Source: Noviherbaspirillum autotrophicum (GTDB taxonomy: Bacteria > Pseudomonadota > Gammaproteobacteria > Burkholderiales > Burkholderiaceae_D). Taken from it: 64,000 nt of DNA. Below, one piece after another: positions 46,004-54,335 of the stretch. The DNA lies in NCBI RefSeq assembly GCF_000818395.1, contig NZ_JWJG01000028.1, positions 1,942,972-2,006,971 on the forward strand, read 5' to 3'. Position numbers and translations under genes: made by a program. The notes below the pieces were generated by a model that ran no database searches, had not been told where the DNA came from, and saw nothing but the letters and a program-made list of their open reading frames with translations. Positions within the stretch are counted from its first letter, which is position 1. Every line of letters begins with the position of its first letter.

Positions 46004-46051
46004 CGGCCTTCCATCCCGGGAAAACGGATTTTCACCAGAGAAGGCTGCTCG

Positions 46052-47797
46052 ATGCCAAACAACCTGCACAGCGTAACAATCGCATTTTCCGAAGTCATGA
46101 AGGGCTACGTCAGCGCCGAAGCCACGACGTTTGCGCACGGTTATGCCGATGGCGAGGCAGCCGGCCACAGCATGTCCCTGCATGTCACCGTCAGCATCGG
46201 CGACCTGGCATCGTTCCTTCAGCAGCCCGACCATGCCGGCGCCTTGTCCGGTTACATCGACTGTCCGCTGCTGGGCGGGCGCTGCCCGGTACGCGCGGGC
46301 ACATTCCGACTGCTGGCCGATAGCGCCGACCTCAACCGCAAGGTGATGTATTACCAAGCGTATTGCGAGACGCCGCAGGGCGAGCCGTTCACGTTCATCG
46401 GCGAAAAACAGGTGCAGCACAACGCGCCGCTCGACCTGTGGCGCGATACCACGACCTTGTTCGTCAACGTGTTCCGCGGCCATGCCGACCCCGCCCGGCC
46501 CGCCCAGGCGACGCACTGGGCTTGCGGCATTCTCAGCCTCGGCCTGACGGATTTCATGCGCGTGTTGCGCGGAATGCGTGCGACCGCTGCCGACGGCGGC
46601 GTCAGCCTGGAGGGACTGGCGGCGTTCGGCGCCTTCTTCGCCGGCAAGCTGTGGGACGTGTACGGCCCCGCGCTGCCTCCGCCGCTTCATCAGCCGGTGC
46701 CGCATTTTGCGCGCTTTACCAGCGAAGGCGTCGCCGACGCCGCCATCACCGTGCATCCGTTTTCCACCGCCGACGGCCTGGGACTGACGCTCACGAACTA
46801 CCGGCGCGCCACCTGCGACGACGTGGTCCTCGTCGTGCACGGGCTGACAACGTCGTCGGACATGTTCATCATGCCCGAGCATCGGAACCTGGTGCAGACC
46901 CTGCTCGACGATGGCTTTGGCGACGTCTGGATGCTCGATCACCGTGGCAGCAACCGGTTTCCCTACAACCTGTCGCGCAGCAGGTACAACCTGGACGACA
47001 TCGCATTGTTCGACCACCCGGCGGCGGTCGCCGAACTGCGCCGACACATCGGACCGCATCGCCGCATCCATGTCATCGCGCACTGCGTCGGCGCGTTGAC
47101 GATGGCGATGAGCCTGTTCGGCAAGGCGGTGCAGGGCATCCGCAGCGTGATCCTCAACAGCGTGGCGCTTACTCCCCACGTGCCGGCATGGTCGAAGGTG
47201 AAGCTGGCGGTGGGACCGTGGGCCTCCGATTACCTGCTCGGCATCGAATACTACAATCCGCGCTGGCGGCGCCAGCGCGGCTGGTCGGTCGGCACGCTGC
47301 TGGCGGCGGGCGCCGACCTGCTGCACCGGGAATGCACGTCGCCCGAATGCCACATGCTGAGCTTCATGTGGGGAAGCGGCGATCCCGCGCTGTTCAACCA
47401 CGAGAACATGGCGCCGGAAACGCACGACCGGCTGGGCGATCTGTTCGGCGGCATATCGGTGCACTACTACCGGCATGTCAACAAGATGGTCAGGAGCGGC
47501 AACACCGCGGTCAAGTTCGAGCCGGGCAATCCGCGCTACGCGGCGCTGCCGGACAATTACATGGAGTGCGCGGCCGACATTCCTACCCCGACGCTGCTGA
47601 TCCAGGGGCAGGACAACCGCGTATTCGCCGATTCCATCATCCAGTGCCACGCGCGGCTGGAAAAGATCGTGCCGGGGCGGCACCGGCTGCATGTGTTTCC
47701 CGGCTACGGTCACCAGGATATCTTCATGGGCAAGGATGTCGCGGCCGATATCTTCCCGCGCCTGCTGGCGTTCCTGCGGGAGCACGCGCGTGACTGA
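46052..47797 (+). CDS. Two-domain alpha/beta hydrolase with Cys at the nucleophile position
   Basis: 581 residues. The N-terminal half (about 1-235; SEVMKGYVSAEATTFAHGYA, GRCPVRAGTFRLLADSADL, KVMYYQAYCETPQGEPFTFI) resembles the linker region found between GMC and hydrolase parts in large fused cholesterol-oxidase-like proteins. The C-terminal half is an alpha/beta hydrolase: VVLVVHGLTTSSDMF (oxyanion loop), nucleophile elbow IAHCVGALT with Cys345 where Ser is usual, Asp521 in IQGQDNRVF and His554 in PGYGHQDIF. It would cleave an ester, thioester or lactone made by the oxidase; that is inference. The next gene's GTG overlaps its end by eight bases. Confidence 0.87.
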   Translation: MPNNLHSVTIAFSEVMKGYVSAEATTFAHGYADGEAAGHSMSLHVTVSIGDLASFLQQPDHAGALSGYIDCPLLGGRCPVRAGTFRLLADSADLNRKVMYYQAYCETPQGEPFTFIGEKQVQHNAPLDLWRDTTTLFVNVFRGHADPARPAQATHWACGILSLGLTDFMRVLRGMRATAADGGVSLEGLAAFGAFFAGKLWDVYGPALPPPLHQPVPHFARFTSEGVADAAITVHPFSTADGLGLTLTNYRRATCDDVVLVVHGLTTSSDMFIMPEHRNLVQTLLDDGFGDVWMLDHRGSNRFPYNLSRSRYNLDDIALFDHPAAVAELRRHIGPHRRIHVIAHCVGALTMAMSLFGKAVQGIRSVILNSVALTPHVPAWSKVKLAVGPWASDYLLGIEYYNPRWRRQRGWSVGTLLAAGADLLHRECTSPECHMLSFMWGSGDPALFNHENMAPETHDRLGDLFGGISVHYYRHVNKMVRSGNTAVKFEPGNPRYAALPDNYMECAADIPTPTLLIQGQDNRVFADSIIQCHARLEKIVPGRHRLHVFPGYGHQDIFMGKDVAADIFPRLLAFLREHARD

Positions 47798-49319
47798 CGC
47801 CGCACCTGGCCTGGTGCTGTGGCCGGCCGGCACCGCGCAGCGCAACCGGCTGTGCGTGCTGATCTCCGACATCCATTGCACCGATTGCACGGTGGGCAAT
47901 CAGACCGCGTCGGAGGCCGACTGGCAGCTTTTTTTCGAACAGATGGCCTTTGCCGTCTGCAATCCTGGCGACATGACCGTCACGCCGGCGGTGCAGCAGG
48001 TCGAGGAGCTGATCCTCATCCTCAACGGCGACATCGTCGACCTGGTCCGCAGCAGCAAATGGGCGCAAGCCGGCGTCTATCCGTGGCACCGGGATGATCC
48101 GCGCTTCGAGCAGGTGCTGGTGGAAATCATGCGCGACATCGTCGCGATCCATGCGAAGGAAAGGCCGGACGACAGCGAGCAGCCGTATTCCGGGTTTTTC
48201 TACTGGATGCGGAAAAGCGTAGGCCGGCTGCGCGAGCGGGGGATCGCCACGACGATCGTCCCCATCGTCGGCAACCATGACAAGGAATTGCAGGTTTCTC
48301 CGGCGGCGCGCCAGGTGTTCTACGAGGAGTGCCTCGGCCTCACCGCGCTCGACATTTCCGACAGCTACCGCGCCTGGGTCGCCGCGCAGCTCGGCACCTC
48401 CCGTGACGAGTTGTATCCCTGCCTGCCGTTCTATTTCGCCGACACCGGCCTGCGGCTGCTGGCCACGCACGGGCAGTGGCGCGACCAGGATAATGCGCGC
48501 GCAACATCGCACTGGAATGCGCGGTGCGGCTGGCTGCCGCAGCAGTGGCGCAAGGAGCGCTACCGGGCGTTCAGCGATCCGTGCTTTGGCGATACGGTGG
48601 CCGCCGGCATGCTGTCGCACTTCATCTGGAGCACCGAGGCCGCCATCGATCGGGCGCTGCCGGGCGCCAAGCGCCTGTGCAACCTGCTCGACGAAATGGA
48701 CTTGTACCGCCCGTCGGTGGCGGCTGTGGTACGCCTGCTGCGTGAATCGCGACGTCAGGCGCGCCGGCTGCCACAAGCGCGCGATTTGCATGAAACAGTA
48801 CTGTGCTGCTTTCGCGCCAGCCTGCGCGCCTGGCTGGCGCATACGGCGACCTGGGACAGCGCCTGGGGCACCACGAAAATCGGACTGATCGGATTGAGTT
48901 GCCTGTCGCGCCTGCGTTGGTACTGGCTCGACATGCTGCTCATGCGCCTGATGGCCAAGGCGCAGGAGCCGGAAGCAAGCATCGCGACCCGATCCCTGCT
49001 GGCGCTGCCGGCCTTCCAGCCCGCCTATCGCGCACTCGGCTTGCGCCTGCATGTGGAGGGGCATACCCACGTGGCATTGGAAGCCGATGTGCAATTCCCG
49101 CAGCCACGCCAGGGGCGCAACAACTATACCTACGTCAATTTGGGCGCCTGGCGCGATACGATCCTGCCCAAGCGCAATCGCGGCTACCGGCGCCGCGGTG
49201 TTGGCCGGGCATTGTTCATTTTCGACCTGGCACGTCTGGCGCAGCGCGCCCCGGCCGATTCCTACCGCTTCTACGTGCGCGACATGACTGGCTGGGGCGA
49301 CCGGCTGGATAGCTGGTGA
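47790..49319 (+). CDS. Calcineurin-like metallophosphoesterase
   Basis: 509 residues from the GTG at 47790, which overlaps the hydrolase stop by eight bases and has GGGAG upstream. The five metal motifs are present: LISDIHCTD (D-x-H), LNGDIVDLV (GD), VGNHDKEL (GNHD), an LATHGQW histidine and EGHTHVALEA (GHTH). The middle (about 245-400) is a helical insertion of unknown role with two hydrophobic parts. Substrates of such enzymes include phosphomonoesters, cyclic nucleotides and phospholipid-like diesters. Translational coupling to the hydrolase implies a shared pathway. I do not recognise a named subfamily. Confidence 0.88.
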   Translation: MTDAAPGLVLWPAGTAQRNRLCVLISDIHCTDCTVGNQTASEADWQLFFEQMAFAVCNPGDMTVTPAVQQVEELILILNGDIVDLVRSSKWAQAGVYPWHRDDPRFEQVLVEIMRDIVAIHAKERPDDSEQPYSGFFYWMRKSVGRLRERGIATTIVPIVGNHDKELQVSPAARQVFYEECLGLTALDISDSYRAWVAAQLGTSRDELYPCLPFYFADTGLRLLATHGQWRDQDNARATSHWNARCGWLPQQWRKERYRAFSDPCFGDTVAAGMLSHFIWSTEAAIDRALPGAKRLCNLLDEMDLYRPSVAAVVRLLRESRRQARRLPQARDLHETVLCCFRASLRAWLAHTATWDSAWGTTKIGLIGLSCLSRLRWYWLDMLLMRLMAKAQEPEASIATRSLLALPAFQPAYRALGLRLHVEGHTHVALEADVQFPQPRQGRNNYTYVNLGAWRDTILPKRNRGYRRRGVGRALFIFDLARLAQRAPADSYRFYVRDMTGWGDRLDSW

Positions 49320-49503
49320 TCGTCGTTGCCGGACAAGGCGCAAATGCCATGAATATGGGATTGCTGAGTAGCAAGTCTTGCAACATAGTCGCATAGGCCG
49401 GCAATCGGCCATTCCCGCTCGCGTCACCGGCAGCCTGGGCACTGCCGCCGCATCCTGCAGCCTTACTTGCGGCGCCGGCGATGACGTCCCGGACCGAAGA
49501 ACG

Positions 49504-49530
49504 ATGTCCGCACCAACCGAATACGTATGA
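49504..49530 (+). other. Possible 8-codon leader ORF coupled to the kinase gene
   Basis: ATG at 49504 encodes MSAPTEYV and its stop (TGA) overlaps the kinase start codon as ATGA. GAAG lies six bases upstream, whereas the kinase ATG itself has no clear ribosome site. This would allow coupled initiation. Chance occurrence cannot be excluded. Confidence 0.3.
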
Positions 49531-52298
49531 AGCCGAGCAGCACGCTATTTCGCAAGCATCTGATCAACTTTGTCGCCCTGGCCGGCCTGCTGCTGCTGGC
49601 CTGCGGGGCGGCCGTCCTCTATCTTTCCTGGCAGGATAGCCGCGACGCCTTCCTCAACCTGCAGCGCGAGCGCGCCGAGGCGGCTGCGGACGGCATTGCG
49701 CAGCGTCTGTCGGGGCTCGTGCACCAGATCGGCGCCAGTGCGCCGCTGCAGCCGGGGCAAGACGCTATTGCGCATCGCACGCATGAAATCACCGTGTTGC
49801 GCCAGTTGCCGGGGATTTCCGACATCCTGTTGCTTGACCACGAAGGCCGCGAACTGCTGCGCATGCCGCGCGCCGGTTCGCAGGCGGACGGCAGCAAGAC
49901 CGATTATTCGCTCAGTGCCGCATTCCAGGCGGCGCGCTCGGGTCAGCCGTATATCAGCCCGGTCTATTCAGGCGGCGACCACGAGCCCCACATCACGATC
50001 GCCATGGCGGCCGGACCGGAGGCTGGTGTCACCGTGGCCGAGATCGATCTGCGCTTCCTGCTGGACGGGCTGAGCCGGATTGCCGCCAGCGGGCCTGTCT
50101 ACGTGGCCGATGCGCACGGACAAGCGATTGCGCTGGCCGATCCCGAGTTGAAGCTGCAGAAAGCCGGCCTGGCATACCCGATGGCCGACATGGACGCGCA
50201 GGCGATGGTGGCGCCATTGGGCTGGAAAGTATCGATCGAGGCGGCACCGTTGTCCACGCTGGCTACGCTTGGCGTCGCGCTGCTGCTGGCCGGGCTGATG
50301 ATGGCGGCGACGGCCGGACTGATGATGGCGAACCGCATGAAACGGCAAGTCGCCGTATTGCGGGCAAAACATGAGCAACTGGAACGGCGGGCGGCCCACT
50401 TCGAGCATGCCGCGCAGGATGCGCAGCAGGAAAAGCAGGCGGCAGAACTCGCGCACACGCACCTGCGGGACATGATCGATGCCTTGCCGCTGGCGGTGTA
50501 CCAGTACCGCGAGGCGGCCAACGGCGAATCCGGCTTCACCTTCGTCAGCAAGAATGCGCGCGGCGTGCTGGGGGTGGAGGCGGCAGCGATCATGGCCGAC
50601 AAGCAGGCGCGCTGGCGCACCACGCTTCCTGAGGACCGGGTCGTGATCGAGCCGGTCCTGCAGCAAGCGTTGGCTGCACGCCAGCCGGTGGATTCGCATC
50701 AGCGCGTGCAGGTGGGCGGCGCCACGCGCTGGGTCCGATCCTGCACGGCCATGCCGCGCCAGGTCGACCGCGGCTGGATCTGGAACGGTTGCTGGCTGGA
50801 CGAGACAACGGCGCGCAGGCGGGAAGAGGACATGCAAAAGGGCCGGGAAGAGGCGGAAAACCTGGCGCGCGCCAGGTCTGCCTTTCTGTGCAATATCAGC
50901 CAGGAAATCCGCGCGCCGCTCAATTCCATCATCGGCTTGAGCCAGCTCGCGCTCAACGTCGACCTAACGGCGCCGCAGCGCGACTGCATCGGCAAGATCC
51001 ACCAGGCCGGCACCGACCTGTCCGCCGCCATCAACGACATCCTGGACTTTGCCAGGATCGACGCCGGCAAGCTCGTGCTCGCCTCCGCCGATTTCCGGCT
51101 CGACCATGTTATCGACAATGTTGCTGCCGCATTCGGCCGGGCGGCCGCCGGCAAGGGACTGGCACTGACCTTCAGCGTGCCGCGCAGCCTGCCACGCGCG
51201 CTGCGCGGCGATCCCCTGCGCCTGGAGCAGATTCTCGCCAACCTCGCGGGCAACGCCATCAAGTTCACCGAGCGCGGCGAAGTGGCGGTGCGCGTCGAGC
51301 GCGTGTACAGCACCGACACCCATGTCATGCTGCGGTTCGTGGTGCGCGACACCGGTATCGGCATGTCAGACCGGCAGCGCGAGCGCTTGTTCGAGATGCC
51401 GCCGCGCGAGGGCCGCGCAGGTGCGAACGGTAGCATCGGGCTCGGTCTGATCATTTGCCGGCGCCTGGTCGACATGATGGGCGGCGCCATCGCCGTCGAA
51501 AGCCGGCCCGGCGCCGGCAGCACGTTCTGCTTTACGGCCAGGTTCGGGCTCGGCACGGCCGAAGCGCAGCCGGACGACGGCATCGACGGCATGCGCGTGC
51601 TGCTGGTGGAAGACAATGCGCTCAACCAGCAAGTCGTGGCCGAGCTGCTGGAGGGGGCGGGCGCGCAGGTGAACGTGGCTGGCAACGGACGCATCGCGCT
51701 TGAAAAACTGAAGTCGGACGCGCCATTCGACGTCGTGCTGATGGACTTGCAAATGCCGGAGATGGACGGCTTCGAGGCGACTGCCACGCTGCGTTCCGAC
51801 CCTGCCTTGGCCGAACTGCCGGTGCTGGCCCTGACCGCCCACGGCACGCAACAGGACCGGGCACGCTGCATCGCCGCCGGCATGAACGACCACCTGACCA
51901 AGCCGGTCGTCCCTCACGTGCTGATCGATGCGCTCAAGCGCTGGGGCTGGCGCGCGCGCCAGGACAGGCAGGGCGCGGCCGCCGCAGGAAGACCCCAGCC
52001 GGAACATGCCTTCTGGCATACACCGCCGCGCGTGGCCGCAATGAAGGGCGGGACGCCGGCAGATGGCCGGGCCGCCGGGCGGATTTCGAAAGAGACCTTT
52101 CAGCAGCTGGTCGGCTACCTGTCGAGCGGCGACCGCGTTGCCCTGGACTGTTTTGCCGCGCACCGCGACGAGCTGGCCTGCGCGCTCGGCCGCAAGGTGG
52201 AGCAACTGGAGCAGGCGATCGGCGCGAGCGACTTCGAAACAGCCCTCGGCCTGCTGGACAATGTGATGACGCGGCTCGATTTCGGGTTCGGGCGCTAA
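49527..52298 (+). CDS. Hybrid histidine kinase-like protein with H-box His replaced by Gln
   Basis: 923 residues. A first membrane helix (VALAGLLLLACGAAVLYLSW) and a second near 240-265 enclose a dCACHE-like periplasmic sensor. A coiled coil, a PAS domain (about 315-430), a HisKA-like helix pair, an ATPase domain (NLAGNAIKF, DTGIGM, GSIGLGLIICRRL) and a receiver domain (LLVEDN, Asp740 in LMDLQMP) follow, then about 110 residues ending VMTRLDFGFGR. The H-box reads CNISQEIRAPLN: Gln459 (CAG codon) stands where the phospho-acceptor His should be. It therefore should not autophosphorylate there. It sits 165 bases before an EAL-HDOD gene on the same strand. Confidence 0.9.
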   Translation: MKPSSTLFRKHLINFVALAGLLLLACGAAVLYLSWQDSRDAFLNLQRERAEAAADGIAQRLSGLVHQIGASAPLQPGQDAIAHRTHEITVLRQLPGISDILLLDHEGRELLRMPRAGSQADGSKTDYSLSAAFQAARSGQPYISPVYSGGDHEPHITIAMAAGPEAGVTVAEIDLRFLLDGLSRIAASGPVYVADAHGQAIALADPELKLQKAGLAYPMADMDAQAMVAPLGWKVSIEAAPLSTLATLGVALLLAGLMMAATAGLMMANRMKRQVAVLRAKHEQLERRAAHFEHAAQDAQQEKQAAELAHTHLRDMIDALPLAVYQYREAANGESGFTFVSKNARGVLGVEAAAIMADKQARWRTTLPEDRVVIEPVLQQALAARQPVDSHQRVQVGGATRWVRSCTAMPRQVDRGWIWNGCWLDETTARRREEDMQKGREEAENLARARSAFLCNISQEIRAPLNSIIGLSQLALNVDLTAPQRDCIGKIHQAGTDLSAAINDILDFARIDAGKLVLASADFRLDHVIDNVAAAFGRAAAGKGLALTFSVPRSLPRALRGDPLRLEQILANLAGNAIKFTERGEVAVRVERVYSTDTHVMLRFVVRDTGIGMSDRQRERLFEMPPREGRAGANGSIGLGLIICRRLVDMMGGAIAVESRPGAGSTFCFTARFGLGTAEAQPDDGIDGMRVLLVEDNALNQQVVAELLEGAGAQVNVAGNGRIALEKLKSDAPFDVVLMDLQMPEMDGFEATATLRSDPALAELPVLALTAHGTQQDRARCIAAGMNDHLTKPVVPHVLIDALKRWGWRARQDRQGAAAAGRPQPEHAFWHTPPRVAAMKGGTPADGRAAGRISKETFQQLVGYLSSGDRVALDCFAAHRDELACALGRKVEQLEQAIGASDFETALGLLDNVMTRLDFGFGR

Positions 52299-52331
52299 GC
52301 CCTCCGCGCCCTGCCACGCGCCGCCTGGCCG

Positions 52332-52346
52332 CTTGTTGATAACAAG
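52332..52346. promoter_or_regulatory. 15-bp dyad upstream of the EAL-HDOD gene
   Basis: CTTGTT at 52332-52337 and AACAAG at 52341-52346 form a perfect inverted repeat with a 3-base centre, 34 bases after the kinase stop and 118 bases before the next ATG. Operator-like in form; the binding protein is unknown. Confidence 0.35.
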
Positions 52347-52463
52347 TCAACGCCGGCGCCCCTCAAGACTCCTTCAACTGCTGCCGTAAACGAGGTGACG
52401 GGAGCGCTCGGCGCATGCGCGCAGCGCCCCGGCCCGCCGCATGAGCAAGCAGAGGAGGACAGC

Positions 52464-53708
52464 ATGAGCACCATCGTCACATTCAGCAGCGCGCACGTAC
52501 TGACCTCCGAATTCTTCATGACGCGCCGCCCGGTGCTCGACAGCCGCCAGCATCTGGCGGCGCATGAATTGCTGTTTTGCCAGGCAGGCGCGGAGGGGGG
52601 CACAGCCGCTGTCATCGCCGACGTCATGCAGCATGGCGTAACGCGCATCCTCGGCGACATGCCCGCCTACCTGCAGGCCGACGCGGCCTTACTGGAAAGC
52701 GACCTGATGCAGGCCATCCCGCCGCAGCACGTGGTGCCGGCCATTCCGGCGTCGACTCCAGTGACGCCGCATCTGGTATCGCGCATCGGGCAACTGGCGC
52801 AGGAAGGCTTCGTGTTTGCGCTCGATGCCGCCAGCGATGCGCAGGCGGTGCGCCAGTGGCTGCCGCTGGTTGCCACGGTCAGGATCGATATCGCAGCGGT
52901 CGCGCCGGAACGGCTTGCGATCCTGTGCCGGGATTTCAAGGCACAGGGCAAGCAGTTGCTGGCGCAGGGCGTCGACACGTTCGCGCAATTCGAGGTGTGC
53001 AGCGCGCTCGGCTTCGACTACTTCGAAGGCTATTACTTCATCAAGCGTCAGGCCCAGAGCGGCAAAAAGCTCAATCCCACGCAACAGGCGATTACCGAAC
53101 TGATTGCGCTGATCGACTCCGATGCCGCCGATGCCGAGATCGAACGCTGCATCAAGACTAATGTCGCGCTCGGCCTGAACCTGCTGCGGCTGGCCAACAC
53201 GCCGGCCACCAGCTCGCACCGCATCGATTCGCTGCGCCAGGCGCTTGCCGTGGTCGGGCGCAATCAGTTGCGGCGCTGGCTGCAGATCATGCTGCATGAA
53301 GAGATGAGCATCGATGCCCACCGCATGATGCCCTTGCTGATGCAGGCAACGACGCGCGGCCGCTTGCTGGAGCTGGTGGCGCACAAGCTGGTGCCGGGCA
53401 ATCGCGGCATCGGCGACACCGCTTTCATGGTCGGCATCATGTCGCTCATGGATACCGTGTTCGGCATGCCGATGCAAGAGATCCTGCAGCACATCCCGGT
53501 GGTCGACGAGGTGCGCGACGCGCTGTTGTCGCGGCAGGGCTATTTCGGCATGCTGCTGACGCTGGCGGAACATACCGAGCGGATCGACCGGGACTGCCAG
53601 CAGCTGCAGCAGCAGATGGCGGGCCTGAGGCTGTCGCATAACGACCTGTACCTGCTGCAACTGGCGGCGTTCGAGTGGAGTGATCAGGCGTCGCGCAACC
53701 TGCATTAG
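52464..53708 (+). CDS. EAL-HDOD signalling protein (YuxH-like, degenerate EAL)
   Basis: 414 residues from the ATG at 52464, preceded by GAGGAGG; the frame to 52395 is non-coding. The first 205 residues follow the EAL fold but lack the catalytic set: the EAL position reads HELLF, and no DDFG motif is present. Residues 210-400 are an HDOD domain (IERCIKTNVALGLNLLRLAN, RQALAVVGRNQLRRWLQIML, FMVGIMSLMDTVFGMPMQEI). YuxH-like proteins likely bind c-di-GMP or a protein partner without cleaving it. It follows the glutamine-box kinase-like gene and may be co-transcribed with it. Confidence 0.88.
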   Translation: MSTIVTFSSAHVLTSEFFMTRRPVLDSRQHLAAHELLFCQAGAEGGTAAVIADVMQHGVTRILGDMPAYLQADAALLESDLMQAIPPQHVVPAIPASTPVTPHLVSRIGQLAQEGFVFALDAASDAQAVRQWLPLVATVRIDIAAVAPERLAILCRDFKAQGKQLLAQGVDTFAQFEVCSALGFDYFEGYYFIKRQAQSGKKLNPTQQAITELIALIDSDAADAEIERCIKTNVALGLNLLRLANTPATSSHRIDSLRQALAVVGRNQLRRWLQIMLHEEMSIDAHRMMPLLMQATTRGRLLELVAHKLVPGNRGIGDTAFMVGIMSLMDTVFGMPMQEILQHIPVVDEVRDALLSRQGYFGMLLTLAEHTERIDRDCQQLQQQMAGLRLSHNDLYLLQLAAFEWSDQASRNLH

Positions 53709-53763
53709 CAGGCTGTTGAAAAACTAGTGCGCGGTTCGCCACGGCGCTTGCCGGGCGCTTCTC

Positions 53764-54324
53764 CTATTTCCTGGAAATGAAGCGGTTGCCGTCGATGTAG
53801 AAGCGCAGATTTTTTTCCGCCCACTCCTGCGCGTAGGCCACGCCGATGCGTGGCCGTTCGACGATGGAAATGGGTGCTTCCAGCCCCGGGTCTTCGATGT
53901 GGAAATCCTCGCTCGTCAGGTCGTGTCCGTTCAGGCGGCGGTCGATGCCCATCGCGCCGCACAGCAGGCCGGGCCCCTTGGTGTTGCCGTCGAGATGAGC
54001 AACCGGTTCCAGCGCGCGCAGCAGGACCGCGGTGCCGTGGCCTTGCGGCTCGGTCACTACGTTCATGCAATGGTAGACGCCATAGATGAGGTACACGTAG
54101 GCATGGCCCGGCGGGCCGTACATCACGCTGGTGCGCGGCGTGATCCCTTTCGACGAATGCGATGCCAAATCGTGCGCGCCGACATAAGCCTCCACTTCGA
54201 CGATTCTCCCGACGCGCGCCACGCCGCCGCCTACGCGCACCAGGTGCTTTCCCAATAAGTCGCGCGCGACCTCGACCGTGTCGCGCTCGTAAAATGAGCG
54301 AGGAAGTGTTGTGTTGTTCTTCAT
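53764..54324 (-). CDS. DNA-3-methyladenine glycosylase (AAG/MPG type)
   Basis: 186 residues. The AAG fold blocks are SFYERDTVEVARDLLGKHLV, GRIVEVEAYVGAHDLASHSS with the active-site Glu, MYGPPGHAYVYLIYGVYHCM and GPGLLCGAMGID. It removes alkylated purines from DNA to begin base-excision repair. It lies 11 bases downstream of the GGDEF-EAL gene on the same strand, which suggests co-transcription, although the functions appear unrelated. Confidence 0.93.
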   Translation of the reverse strand: MKNNTTLPRSFYERDTVEVARDLLGKHLVRVGGGVARVGRIVEVEAYVGAHDLASHSSKGITPRTSVMYGPPGHAYVYLIYGVYHCMNVVTEPQGHGTAVLLRALEPVAHLDGNTKGPGLLCGAMGIDRRLNGHDLTSEDFHIEDPGLEAPISIVERPRIGVAYAQEWAEKNLRFYIDGNRFISRK

Positions 54325-54335
54325 TGCGCTTTGGG

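Noticed and set aside
45752-47899. 715-codon minus-strand frame opposite the hydrolase gene
   Set aside because: Antisense shadow of the GMC-hydrolase operon; low-complexity His/Arg/Val/Gln composition and no motif.
53709-53735. CAGGCTGTTGAAAAACTAG after the EAL-HDOD stop, similar to ends of some insertion elements
   Set aside because: No matching inverted repeat, target duplication or transposase remnant is present near it.
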